Counted from the first letter of the stretch, positions 1-10,862 are shown. The stretch is 64,000 bases of DNA from Aralia elata (GCA_034770075.1 JAVJAP010000042.1:186001-250000); one strand, 5' to 3'. Notes: generated from the letters alone by a model not told the origin. Translations and numbers: made by a program.

Positions 1-890
1 TTGTCCTCAGATGCCGTGGTTCGTTTGGATTCCATTCCTCCCACAGGGTTGGTGGGCAGCCTCTTCCGCTGGTTGGACAGTTTACTGCCGGCAGATAGGA
101 TTACCGGAGATGGTCTTTTGGGACATTCCTGGTCCTTAATGACCTTTCAGGTGCCAGCGGGCTTTGTGGATGGTCTTCTGAGCTATTGGGCCCCTGCACG
201 TCAGGTGTTTAGGTTAGGGACAGTAGAGCTGACCCCCACCCTCGAGGAGTATGCTCGCTTCACCGGCTTGCCCTTGGATAGACCTTGTGCTAGGGTCACA
301 GTTGGTTCCATGCGCCGTCAATTCTTGACTTTCACCGGTTTGCGAAGGGCTGTCCTGTTGCCGGTGATCACATCAGACCATATGGTTCCCCTTCAGTTCT
401 TCATTGACCGATTTGGCTCACCTGACGGTTTTCAATTTTTCTTCGGTGATTTTTCCGTGTCCGAGGAGCGCTGGGGCGCCTTGAGAGTGGACGTCCTGAT
501 GGCCTGTGTCATCTCAGTTTTGTATTTGCCTGCAGGACCCGATCATTTGGACATGCGGATTGTTGCGGCCGTTAGAGCCCTTAAGGAGGATCACACCATT
601 CTTCCTATGATATTGGCGGATACCTATATGTCAGCCACATATTGCCAGTCTTTCCGAGGCAGAGCCTTCAGAGGGAGCTCGACTTTGCTGTACGTGTGGT
701 TCATGAGCCATCTCAGCCCCATCGGCCACTTCCGCCGCCAAGGGTTTTGCTTCAGTCACAACATAGCTGCGCAGTTTTCGTTTCGTCCCGTGAGCTGTAC
801 TGATGTGGCTTCCTGGATATCCTTTTTGTCTGTCATTGAGGATCCCTTTCATCTATTGGTCTATTCGGGCTATTGCTCCTTCATGAGCTT
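1..890 (+). pseudogene. DUF7745-type antisense ORF of Tat-A, N-terminal part
   Basis: Reads from the second codon of the protein encoded intact at 50142-51707 in Tat-B; the start codon is just off the left edge. It lies opposite to gag-pol of its host element. The pattern around residues 74-93 (VELTPTLEEYARFTGLPL) is the hallmark I associate with the plant DUF7745 family, a relative of the plant mobile domain; the biochemical role is unknown. The frame stays open up to position 890, where an Athila-type solo LTR interrupts it, and resumes without a shift at 3229. Apart from that insertion no stop or frameshift is visible, although pol of the same element carries two stops. Assignment rests on motif recognition plus homology to the Tat-B copy. 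Confidence 0.8.
886..890. repeat. Target-site duplication (left) of solo LTR
   Basis: agctt immediately before the TG of the solo LTR; the identical 5 bp follows its terminal CA at 3224-3228. Confidence 0.92.
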
Positions 891-1484
891 TGATGAGTGT
901 GTTTTATATACACAAATTGGGTACTTTTAGCCTTGATAATTTGTAAGTCTTTAGCTATTTCGTTTGGTTTTATGTGTTTTCATCTTATTGTTGTGTAATA
1001 TAGTTTTGTATTACTTTTATATGTATTTGTGTGCTTTTATGTGTTTTTACTTTGTTTCGTAGGTATTGAAATAAAAGCCCTTGGGATCAATGCGTTTTCG
1101 GCGTGAATTTGGCATTTCAGCTGCTTGTTTCTCAATTTCACCCATGATGAAATCCGAATCTCTCAAAACTCAAAGAACAAAAGTTGTATATTTTGATCTT
1201 AGCTTTCCAGGGCATCTGAAATCATCCAATTTGAAGTTCTTATGAGAGAGTTATGATTATTTTACCGTCGGATTTTGCATGAATTTTATGCAGCAGTTGC
1301 TTCGGGCTCCATTTGAGCCTTGTTCCGGCCTGTATCTCGTCAAGCTCCAGTTATGCAAGTTGTAGAGGTACTTCTTAGCTTTCCATAGCCTACTTAAACG
1401 CCTTAATCCGAGTTCGGACGAAGAAGTTATGGCCATTTTCCCAACAGACGTCAGAGCTGGAAAGTGCAGCAGAAGCAGTGCCCG

Positions 1485-1651
1485 GCGCAGCTGCGCCCAT
1501 TCCTAGTACAAATTTGGCGCAGCTGCGCCCTTATGCAGAAAACGTAGATTTTGGGCAGCGCAGCTGCGCCCGGACGCAAGCCAATGGCGGCGCAGCTGCG
1601 CCCGGCATCCAGGGAGTTCAGTATTCAGCGCATCCAAGCGCGCAGCTGCGC
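1485..1651. repeat. Cluster of five gcgcagctgcgc palindromes
   Basis: The 12-nt perfect palindrome GCGCAGCTGCGC occurs at 1485-1496, 1517-1528, 1558-1569, 1590-1601 and 1640-1651, separated by unrelated AT-richer sequence. The cluster ends about 80 bp before the putative TATA box of this LTR. Confidence 0.9.
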
Positions 1652-1729
1652 CGGATTCGCCAGATTTCGCGATTTCAGCTCATTTTTGGTCTAAATTGGT
1701 GGGCTAAGCTAGGTTTTTGCCTTAGGAAC

Positions 1730-1737
1730 TATAAATA
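1730..1737 (+). promoter_or_regulatory. Putative TATA box of solo LTR
   Basis: TATAAATA in the context ggaactataaatacatta, on the plus strand in the sense of the LTR and just downstream of the palindrome cluster. Likely the U3 promoter; the start site was not determined. Confidence 0.6.
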
Positions 1738-3223
1738 CATTATGTAGCCTCCATTTTTGGGAGCCCTAGACTTCTAAAATCAGCATTCTTGGAGGGTGGA
1801 AGCTAACCTAGAGCAAGAAGGAGAAAAGGTAGCTCAAGCTCCCCAATGGGGAAGCTTGAGTAACCAACAACAATGGAAGGCTTACTCCACCAACAAGGGC
1901 TGCAATACAAGGAAAGGAGAAGATCAAAAGGGAGTTCATCTCTAATCTTTTCATCTAGCTTTATACTCCAAGGATGTTAGTTAGGCTTATTGCTTTGTTT
2001 ATTTATTTTGATTTCAGTGTTTGGTTTGAAATTGTAATTGAACCCAACACCTAGTTTGAATTGAATGATCTCTCTTTGATATTAGTTATCATTTTAGAAT
2101 TGGATATCATAATTTGCGCTTCATGTATTAATTATCTTGATCATCAATTACCATGATAATTTATATGGAATTGAGAAAGGAAATATAGATTAAGATCTGA
2201 TTATGCTAGCATATGTTCATTATTTCTGCATTCCTCGTGGATTAATGTTTCGTGCTTAGGATAGAGATATACCAAAGTACCATATGTGGCCAATTGAGAA
2301 CTTATGCTTCAACCCTTTTGATTGTAATTCACGTAGAGATATAGTGCGTTAGTCATCTAGGGTGTTCACATTCATTCTATCAATTGTGGATTTAGTGTGA
2401 TATGAATATGGTGCATCGAGAGGTGGCCATATTTTACATTCGTGTTCTCGACCAACATTCTAACGTAATAAATTGCGAGTTGAATGTCTAGCATGATTTA
2501 TAATGAAAGTTTAATTGATTGATCACCTATATGAAATTGAAAAGTGGATTATAGTGTTGAGACTTGGTTTTGATATCATACGAAAGTTAGAGATTTTTGT
2601 GGGTGATGTATGAGATTATGTGGCGTGTGTCTTATTCATTGTCTTCAAGAATGGATGACTTGCTAGTATTTGGGATAGAGATATACCTAAATGCCGTGTG
2701 TAACCATTATGAGATTACAAACTTAATGACTCCCTACACGGAGGTCCATTCATTTGATGGGTAGATTGACTAAGATTATGTGGCGTGTGTCTTGTTGATT
2801 ATTCATGGAATTGAATGGATTGTTGGCATGTGGGATAAACATATACCTATGTGTCGTGTATGGGTGATTTTCATATGACCATACACTAAGGCTTATGAAT
2901 ATGGTGAATTTCTCGGTTAACAATTCTTGTGTATTAACTAGTTGAAAAAGAGAGAGTTAGGAGATTTAAGTAAAGTGTTGGGGGAAATTGTAATCTTAAA
3001 CCTTTATCTATCTATTTTTGTTATTTATATGACATGGAATTTAGATGTAACCTTTATCTATCACTTGAATCAAAGAGTTTGATTTAGATCGAGTCGATAT
3101 TGAGTTAGTACTTGGGGATACATTAGAGTTAATTCCTCGTGGGATCGACAACTCTCTTATCATTATATTACTTGTTGACCGCGTATACTTGCGCGTATTT
3201 ATCGGTTGCGAAATCGACCAACA

Positions 3224-3228
3224 AGCTT
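3224..3228. repeat. Target-site duplication (right) of solo LTR
   Basis: agctt, identical to 886-890. Coding sequence of the DUF7745 ORF resumes directly after it. Confidence 0.92.
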
Positions 3229-3901
3229 CTTGACTCATGTGCCTGCCTTGGATTTCATCCCCATTGTTGGTTTGAGGGGCGTGACGACCTATCATCCCCT
3301 GGCGGTTATGGGGCAGTTTGATCAGACACAGGATTTACACCCCTTCGCGGGTGCAGCCGCATACCGATTCCTTATATCACCCTGTACAGAGAGGGATCTA
3401 CTACAGGTATACGAGCTTTGGGATTACAGGATCCTTGCCGCATATAGTGAGAGCTGTCACATCCAGACATTTGCTTACGTGCAGTGGTTGCGCGGAGACT
3501 TGGATTCCGCTAGTTTGAGTCAGACTGGGGCCTTTGATGACTCTGGAGTGATTCTCCCAGAAGATACCACAGACCATCCCATCTCGGCCGATTCTGCCCC
3601 GAGTCGGGTTACTGAGGATTCCCGACTCTGCCTGGCCCTGATTACTACTGAAGCTGAGAGGGATGCCGCCCTTGTCGAGAGAGATGAGGCCATTCGGGCT
3701 AGAGACGCTGCCATTGCTGACAGAGAGGCCATTGTATTTCAGACCAGGGCAGTGGTAGATGCTCATTTTGGGACTGTCAGCCGAGCTACTGCTTTACTGG
3801 ATCGTATTGATATGATGGGGCAGCAGATTGCAGGAGATGCTGATGCTTCAGATCTATCCACCACCCTGTCCATCCTACTTCAACTGGTTTCAGATTTGTA
3901 G
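3229..3901 (+). pseudogene. DUF7745-type antisense ORF of Tat-A, C-terminal part
   Basis: Continuation of the ORF that starts before position 1, interrupted by the solo LTR. It aligns throughout with residues ~298-521 of the intact copy at 50142-51707 and ends at the same stop. The C-terminal part is rich in Ala, Glu, Arg and Asp with heptad-like spacing (TTEAERDAALVERDEAIRAR and following), predicting a coiled coil, suggestive of oligomerisation. No frameshift or premature stop. The interrupted gene would not make the full protein, so I call it a pseudogene by insertion. Confidence 0.8.
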
Positions 3902-4413
3902 ATTATTATATTTCCTGCATAGACTATGTTGGCTTCATCAGTTATTGAAAGAGAAATCTTGTAATAAAACGACTTATATATATAGACATGCATTTAAACT
4001 TAGTCATTTTCCCCTTTTGTCGTATCATTGCCTTCCATTGGATCCTCATTTTATCCAATTGACCACGATTTTGACATTTCACCTTTTCTCTTTTCTCAAG
4101 ACTTGATGGAGATTTGACAGATATTGCCGCACACCTTTTGATTTCATCGGATTGAATCTCAGATTTCGGGTAACTGTTTGGTTGGATCAGGGTATGTCCT
4201 TTCGGGATGAAGCTGGTTAGGCAGTTTGGTTTCGGGAAGGTTTTAAGGGTGTAGGAAGGTTTTATCTGGCTATCGAAATTTGGTTTTGGTTAGGGAAAGG
4301 ATAATTTTTTTTTAAGGAGCGGACCGCGCCATGATGGCTGCCTACGTACCCCCACAAGTTGGGAGATCAGGTCCTACGTAGTTCGCTCTCAAAGGAAAGA
4401 AGGAACTGATGAT
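3902..4413. other. Noncoding block between convergent DUF7745 ORF and pol (Tat-A)
   Basis: About 510 bp between the stop of the plus-strand ORF and the stop of the minus-strand pol, alignable along most of its length with 51708-52216 of Tat-B. No ORF. It should hold both 3' ends of the convergent transcripts; aataaaac at 3963-3970 is a plausible poly(A) signal for the plus-strand transcript. Confidence 0.6.
4318..4386. promoter_or_regulatory. Conserved block with two TACGTA palindromes
   Basis: gatggctgcctacgtacccc and ggtcctacgtagttcgct, about 40 bp apart, are essentially identical to 52126-52192 in Tat-B although the flanks have drifted. The block lies just past the pol stop in element sense. 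It may be a conserved 3'-processing or packaging element; function is inference only. Confidence 0.45.
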
Positions 4414-7400
4414 TTAGACGTAGAACCGCTTCATTGAGTCAGAATTGAGGGGTTGTGGAAATACCTCACCATCCATTTCTTGCAATATGAGGGCTCCTCC
4501 GGACAGCACTTTCTTAATCACAAATGGTCCTTCCCAATTCGGGGCAAACTTCCCCTTGGCTTCGTCTTGACAAGGCATGACTCTTTTTAGCACCAGATCA
4601 TTTTCCTTGAACTTCCGAGGTCTGATCCTTTTGTCGTATGATCAAGAGATCCTCTGTTGATATAGCTGGCCGTGCCAAACAGTAGCCACCCTCCTTTCAT
4701 CAATTAGGGCCAATTGGTCGTATCGACTTTGCATCCAATCATCCTCGCTTATCTGAGCATCGATCACTATTCTGAGGGATGCCATCTCAACTTCAACTGG
4801 CAGGACAACCTCCATTCCATACACCAAGGCGTAAGGGGTTGCTCCTGTGGAAGTACGCGTTGACGTTCGGTAGGCTAGCAAGGTGAGGGGTAGCAGATCC
4901 GGCCATCCTCGATGATTAGCAGACATTTTTGCCATGATCTTCTTGATGTTCTTATTTGCAGCCTCCACTGCCCCATTCATCTTGGGACGGTAAATAACAG
5001 AATTGAGGTGTTTGATCTTAAACTGGTCGCACAGCCCCTTCATGAGGGCGTTGTTCAAATTCTTGGCATTGTCGGAGACCAAAACCTCAGGTTGCCCATA
5101 TCGACAAATGACATTATTCCTGATGAAGCTGATGATGACCTCTTGAGTTACTTTGGGGGAAAAAGCTGCCTCTACCCATTTGGTGAAATAATCGATCATG
5201 ACGAAGATGAATCGATGCCCGTTGCTTGCTTTGGGCTCTATTGGTCCGATTACATCCATTCCCCACATTGAAAATGGCCACGGGGAGGTCATACAGTGTA
5301 ATTCATTGGGAGGCGAGTGGATCACGTTACCGTGTGCCTGGCATTGATAACACCGTTTGACATGATCGTCGCAGTCGGTTTTCAGCGTTAACCAGTAATG
5401 CCCTATTTGCAAGACCTTTCTGGCCAACATCGGTCCACTCATGTGTGGCCCGCACACGCCACCATATACTTCATTCATAATCCATTGGGCCTGTGTTTCA
5501 TCTACGCATTGCAACAGTCCCAAACCAGCATCCCTCTTGTAAAGTGAATCCCCACTCAGGTAAAACTTCATTGCCATCTTTTGAATTCTCATCCTCTCAT
5601 TCCGGCTCGCTTGGTCGAGAATGGATCTATCCCTCAAATACTCCCTTATATCGTGATACCAAGCCTGCCTTGGCACAACCACCTCGTCTGATAGTACTGC
5701 GACATGTTCCTCATATGCCGGGGCATTCTGTACGGCTATCTCAATCTGTGGAATGTCCCTGCTCTTGATTACGTGGATTAAGGACGCCAGGGTTGCCAAG
5801 GCATCGGCAAAATCATTCCGTCCCCTGGGGATGTGTCGGAAAGCGATATCTTCGAACTCTTGCATCAATTGGATAACACAACGGTGGTATGGGAGTAACC
5901 GGAACTCCTTCGTGCTATACTCCCCGATCGCCTGTCTGATTACCAACTCCGAATCCCCGAACACCGCTAGTCTCTTTACTCCCATGTCACGGGCCAATCG
6001 GAGTCCCAAGATACACCCCTCGTATTCAGCGGTGTTGTTCGAATGGCTGAAACGAAGTTTAGTGGCCACGGGGTATTGTTCTCCGGTGATAGAGACTAGG
6101 ACCGCTCCGGCTCCTGCCCCCTCGGCATTCATGGCACCATCAAAATACAGCTTCCAGAATTGTCCCTCGTCATCACATTTTTCGCGCGATACCCAAAATA
6201 TATCCTCGCCCGGAAGAGGAGTTTCTAACGGCTCCATCCCTCCTGTCGGGGTTTCTGCCAACTGATCTGCAATTCCCTGCCCTTTCATGGCCTTCTGGGT
6301 CACGTACACCATGTCAAACTGTTGTAAGATTAACTGCCATCTTGATAATCGACAATTCAGCATGGGCCTTTCGAAAATATATTTCAGGGGATCCATTCTT
6401 GATATCAGGTACGTCGTATGCCCATGGAGGTAGTGCTGTAATCTCCCTGCAGCCCAGGCTAGAGCACAACAGGTCTTCTCGATGGGAGTGTAATTCTGCT
6501 CACATTGGCTAAATCTTTTGCTGAGGTAATAGATGGCCTGTTCTTTACCTGCCTCATTCTTTTATCCCAACATACATCCCATCGTGATGGCGTTGACGGA
6601 TATATACATAAACAAAGGGATCCCATCCTTCGGGGGTACCAGCACTGGTGCCTCCGTCAGTTGTTTCTTAATGATCTGAAAAGCCCTCTGACATTGCTCA
6701 TTCCATTCTTGGGAAGCACCCTTTCTTAACAATTTGAAAATCGGCTCACATGTAGTCGTCAAGTGGGATATAAAACGGCTGATGAAATTTATTCTCCCCA
6801 GGAATCCCCTTATCTCCTTCTCTGTGCGAGGTGCTGGCATATCCACAATGGCCTTAATCTTTGCCGGATCCAACTCAATGCCTCGGTCACTAACCAGGAA
6901 TCCCAAGAGCTTACCCGACTGCACTCTGAAAGCACACTTTGCTGGATTGAGCTTTAAGTTATACTTTCTGAGTCGATCAAATAGCTTTTTAAGATGGATT
7001 ATATGGTCAGACTCTACTCTTGACTTCACGATACTGTCATCCACATAGACCTCTATCTCTTTATGCATCATATCGTGGAACAAGGCCATCATGGCTCTCT
7101 GATAAGTAGCCCCTGCATTTGTGAGACCGAAAGCCAGTCGTCTATAGCAGAAAGTGCCCCAGGGGGTGATGAATGCAGTCTTTTCCCGATCCTCCTCTGC
7201 CACCATTATCTGATGATACCCCGCAAAGCAATCAACAAAAGAGTACATCTCGTACTGGGTCGTGTTATCTACCAGGATGTGTATGAAAGGTACCGGGAAG
7301 TTATCCTTGAGACTGGCCTTGTTTAGATCTCTATAGTCTACACATACCCTCACCTTTCCTCCAGGCTTAGCCACTGGGCCTACATTAGACAGCCATTCTG

Positions 7401-7831
7401 GATAAGTGGACACCATAATGATTCCCGCCCTGAACTGCTTAATGATCTCTTCCTTCACTTTTAAGCTCCACTCAGGTTTCAACTTTCTTAGTTTCTGCTT
7501 GACAGGCCTGAAACCCTCCTTGATGGGCAACCGGTGCACCACAATGTCGGTGGACAATCCGATCATATCCTCGTGCGACCAGGCAAAGACATCCTCATAT
7601 TGGCTTAGTAACTCAATTATTTCTGCTTTCTGGCTGGGGGTAAGGTCTGTCCCTATCTTGAGTTCTTTTGGTTTGTCAGGGGTTCCGATGATCTCGTCAG
7701 GCGCGTCGTCGTAATCGGTCCCGTCTTGCTCAATGCCCATCAAATCGAAATCCAGCTCAATGTCAAAATCGTAATCACCATTCAAATTTGAAAGACCGTT
7801 TGTTAGGCAAGGATTACTCAAATTGTTACAC
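4414..7831 (-). pseudogene. pol: pol of Tat-A: RT, RNase H, archaeal-type RNase H, integrase
   Basis: Single frame interrupted by two stops: TAA at 6562-6564 in the first RNase H (a Gln codon in Tat-B) and TGA at 4642-4644 near the end (CGA Arg in Tat-B). No frameshift: the segments 7831-6565, 6561-4645 and 4641-4414 share one frame. Compared with Tat-B it lacks 18 codons in the N-terminal linker (an in-frame 54-bp deletion near 7693). RT carries YVDD but is followed by Ser instead of Ile. The second RNase H keeps the YFDGAMN, TAEYEG and FGDSELV acidic motifs; integrase keeps the zinc-binding CYQCQ and catalytic MDVIGPI and VSDNAKNL segments. The C-terminus (RFYV) ends at 4414. Probably inactive without readthrough. 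Confidence 0.92.
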
Positions 7832-7998
7832 CTGACATAAAACAAAATACTTGTCATATATAAGTTGCTTTCCACGACGATCGCATTTTCAAATAACACG
7901 AAGAAACGACATAATTTATGCAAAATAAAACAACAACAAAAATAAACTTCTTCATTCTCCCGTCCTCTGGGGTCTAACACCCTGATGTCGGGTTTTAC
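7832..7998 (-). other. Predicted intron between gag-pro and pol (Tat-A), 167 nt
   Basis: Minus strand: donor GG|GTAAAACCC at 7998 and acceptor TATGTCAG|GTG ending at 7832. The TAA stop of gag-pro (7997-7995) lies inside the donor GTAA. Removing the segment joins gag-pro to pol in frame. The Tat-B copy has the same structure (55692-55859). The interior is AT-rich, as usual for plant introns. Splicing is predicted, not shown. Confidence 0.7.
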
Positions 7999-10862
7999 CC
8001 TTGCTTGGATATCACTGGTTTCATGGTCCAGTTGTCGACTGTTAGGTCGGGCGAAATGCGCCGGATGAAAGGCGGCTTCACATCGGACACTTCCCCGATG
8101 ATTACAGCTATATCGCCTGAGTCCCCTCTCTTACCCTCCTCGGGAACCATTAGGTCCGCCCAATTGATGATAGGCATAACTCGTTGGGCCCCCGGTGGCG
8201 TGACAACATCCGTCCCCTCCTTCCTGCTTGTCAATTGTCTGGGGATATAACATTTGGTTTCAAACTCTTCAGCGACCTCTTGCAGGAAACTTTTCCTCTT
8301 GGCCGATTCATCCATTTCGGGGGTCAATTCTTCATTCTCTGCTCCAATCGCAGGCTTGCTGGTCCCCTCCTTATTGTTGATATTGGTCACCGGGCTGCCA
8401 GCCAATCGAATCGGGGCCGTACCCTGACGGTGTCTCTGTGCCACGTTTTCACGATACCCCAAACCTGCTTTGCCTATCTGCTGCGGTAGATGGATGGGCT
8501 CGGTGATTCCCTGACTGCTCTTTCCTAACCCCTGACCGGGCTGGAAGTTCATTTTTATCATTTCCTTTGCCACGAAGGTAAGTTCTGGAGAGATCTTAGT
8601 TTTCACGGCCGGGGCACCCAGGTATCTGCAGTGGGGAGTGCTAATTTCCAGTGCCTGAAAGCTTGCCGGTGCCGCTGACTCATCCACATTGATCACTGGT
8701 AGGCCATTTCTGGGAGGAGAAGGATCATCACATTCTGCCGAGATTGTTACCAGGCTCCCGTCGATGATTAGCTTGATTTGTTGGTGGAGCGTGGAAGGAA
8801 CTGCCCCGGCCATGTGTATCCATGGCCTTCCCAACAACTGGTTGTAACTTGCCGTAATGTCTAGGACTTGGAAGGAGATCTCAAAAGTGCAGGGTCCTAT
8901 TTCCACCGGCAATTCTATTTCTCCAATAGTATCCCTCCGAGACCCGTCGAAAGCTCGGACCACCACGTGACTGGCCCGTAGGCGCTTGGGACTGATGTTC
9001 ATTTTCTTTAGCGTACTGAGAGGACATATATTCAATGCCGATCCCCCATCGATCAGCACCCCATTCATGACATATCCTGAGGAGATTACCGCAATGTGTA
9101 GCGGTTTTCGGTGCCCCCTTCCCTCCTTGGGAATGTCCTCATCCGTAAAGGATATTGCATCGCCTTCCAATAGGTGGCCCACCAGCTGGCCGAAACCTTC
9201 CTCACTAATTTCTTTGGGCACGTATGCCTCCTCCAGAACCTTCGCCAGGGTTTTGCAATGATCATTGGACGACAACACTAAGTCCATGACTGATGTTAGG
9301 GTTGACTCCTCATCTAGAATATGGATCCCTCTTGTTTCCGGGTGATCCATCCTTTTCAAGAATTCTATGGCCCTTTCCTCGGAAATCTCTTCATTTTTCT
9401 TCTTTTGGCTCTCAAGGACTCGCCCGGGAAGATACAAGGGGTTCCCCCTTGTCGTCACGGAAGCACAACTGGCCGCTTCCTCTGGCGTTTCCCCATAATT
9501 CCAGGGTACCGTCTTTAGACTGTTGACAGGGATCTGTGGTCTTGCTGCAAGGATGAGGGGTTTCGGTGCCGCCAACTTGACAGGTCCATCAGTGACATTT
9601 CTACTTACACCCATCAACCTAATGGGCGCTCCCCATGTCCTCCCATGATCACCTATCATACTGATCATTTCATCAATTTGCTTCACATAATTCAACCTCG
9701 GTGCCAAATTGATTATCTTCTTTTGGGCCATCAATACCGCTAAAATTTGCTCGAGAGGCTCCCCGAGTGGGGTGAATACTCGATTCTGTGATGCCTCAAA
9801 TCTCCTTCGCCCCTCCGCCCTCTGGTCAATGAAGCTAGGCGGCCGGGATGGCCCCATTCTCTGCACCTGTACTGGGAGATGGTTTTCTGCCTTCCTGGAT
9901 GACCCTTGTAGGATGAGGGAAACGTCCTCCTCCTTCTTCTTTTGCACCCTACGGGAAGTGCTGCCATAATTTCCGCTCTGTATTTGCTCGGCAGCTGTTT
10001 CCATGGCCGTAAAATCCCGGATTTTGCCAGATTTCAACCCCATATCCACCATCTCTCCATGTTTAATCATTTCAGCAAAGGGTCTTCCAATCCCCGAAAT
10101 AACCCGCTCATAATACGGGGCCTCCTGAATGTCTACAAAAGTCATCACCATCTCTGATTCGCTCATCGGGGGATTCACCTGTGCGGCCATGCCCCTCCAT
10201 CGTTGTGCATAGTCCCTGAAGGACTCCCTGGGTTGCTTCTTAACCTTTGTCATTTGGTACCTGTCAGGAGCCATCTGGGCTTGAAAGCTGTATTGGGTTA
10301 AGAAGGTATGGGCCAATTCCTCCCAGTTGTGGATTCGGGCATTGTCAAGGCGGGCATACCAGATCCTTGCCTCCCCTGTTAAGCTCTTCTGGAATAGCTG
10401 CATCCTCAACCCCTCGTCCTCGGCATAAGACCCGAGTTCCCCAATGTATATTTTCAAGTGTGTGTAGGGGTCCCCCTTTCCATTGTATTTCTCGAACTCA
10501 GGAATTTTAAATTTCTCCGGATATCTGGTTCTGGGGAAGACACAAAGATCTGAGTAATTCACCCTGCCTAGGGACCCTATGCCTTTCATGGATTGGATAG
10601 TTTCCTCCAATTGTTTCATTTTCTTTCGCAGGTCATCCGCATCTCCCTCTTCTGGGATAGTAATCACTGTTTTGTTATGTACGGGAATGGCCTTCGGGGC
10701 GACTGGTTCGCCCTTAGGTTGGGATGGGTCGTCTTTAGGCGGATCTTGTCGGGGTAGCAATTGTTCCTTCAGAATTATGGCCATTTCTAACATCTGCTTC
10801 TTGAAATCATCAAATTCTTCCCTAGATATGGAGCCAGGATTAGTAGGTGGGAGTTCAGCCAT
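7995..10862 (-). CDS. gag: Gag-protease with G-patch (Tat-A), zinc knuckle deleted
   Basis: 955 codons; start ATG at 10862 chosen because the alignable Tat-B and Tat-C proteins begin equivalently. Order: coiled-coil-like N-terminus (SISREEFDDFKKQMLEM), basic linker, retrotransposon capsid domain around residues 120-260 (LKIYIGELGSYAEDEGLRMQ, MAPDRYQMTK), then an aspartic protease (VLIDGGSALNICPLS, LLGRPWIHMAG) around 600-700 and a G-patch (FQPGQGLGKSSQGITEPIHL) near 785-820. About 80 codons present in Tat-B between NLAP and RLNYVK are missing in frame; they hold the CX2HX5HX4C zinc knuckle. The frame is open to the stop inside the intron donor. Expected product: virion structural protein plus protease, without its nucleic-acid-binding finger. 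Confidence 0.92.
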   Translation of the reverse strand: MAELPPTNPGSISREEFDDFKKQMLEMAIILKEQLLPRQDPPKDDPSQPKGEPVAPKAIPVHNKTVITIPEEGDADDLRKKMKQLEETIQSMKGIGSLGRVNYSDLCVFPRTRYPEKFKIPEFEKYNGKGDPYTHLKIYIGELGSYAEDEGLRMQLFQKSLTGEARIWYARLDNARIHNWEELAHTFLTQYSFQAQMAPDRYQMTKVKKQPRESFRDYAQRWRGMAAQVNPPMSESEMVMTFVDIQEAPYYERVISGIGRPFAEMIKHGEMVDMGLKSGKIRDFTAMETAAEQIQSGNYGSTSRRVQKKKEEDVSLILQGSSRKAENHLPVQVQRMGPSRPPSFIDQRAEGRRRFEASQNRVFTPLGEPLEQILAVLMAQKKIINLAPRLNYVKQIDEMISMIGDHGRTWGAPIRLMGVSRNVTDGPVKLAAPKPLILAARPQIPVNSLKTVPWNYGETPEEAASCASVTTRGNPLYLPGRVLESQKKKNEEISEERAIEFLKRMDHPETRGIHILDEESTLTSVMDLVLSSNDHCKTLAKVLEEAYVPKEISEEGFGQLVGHLLEGDAISFTDEDIPKEGRGHRKPLHIAVISSGYVMNGVLIDGGSALNICPLSTLKKMNISPKRLRASHVVVRAFDGSRRDTIGEIELPVEIGPCTFEISFQVLDITASYNQLLGRPWIHMAGAVPSTLHQQIKLIIDGSLVTISAECDDPSPPRNGLPVINVDESAAPASFQALEISTPHCRYLGAPAVKTKISPELTFVAKEMIKMNFQPGQGLGKSSQGITEPIHLPQQIGKAGLGYRENVAQRHRQGTAPIRLAGSPVTNINNKEGTSKPAIGAENEELTPEMDESAKRKSFLQEVAEEFETKCYIPRQLTSRKEGTDVVTPPGAQRVMPIINWADLMVPEEGKRGDSGDIAVIIGEVSDVKPPFIRRISPDLTVDNWTMKPVISKQG

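Larger units (their letters stand above)
891..3223 (+). mobile_element. Athila-type solo LTR inserted in the DUF7745 ORF
   Basis: Begins tgatgagtgtgtttta and ends gaccaaca, so it has TG...CA termini and a perfect 5-bp target duplication, but no internal region: a solo LTR left by LTR-LTR recombination. The first ~70 bp resemble the LTR starts at 39270 (plus) and 37495 (minus), and the last ~100 bp share the 'cgtgggatcgac ... cttgttgaccg' type end with Athila-E. About 600 bp in there is a cluster of GC-rich palindromes followed by a TATA box. Length 2333 bp. No coding capacity; the short ORFs inside are chance. Confidence 0.93.

Noticed and set aside
1478..1747. 89-codon ORF across the palindrome cluster
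   Set aside because: Within a solo LTR; frame created by GC-rich palindromes and ends in the TATA region.
4912..10510. Many plus-strand ORFs of 60-170 codons opposite gag and pol of Tat-A
   Set aside because: Shadows of the minus-strand coding frame; the same shadows appear opposite Tat-B and carry no independent conservation.
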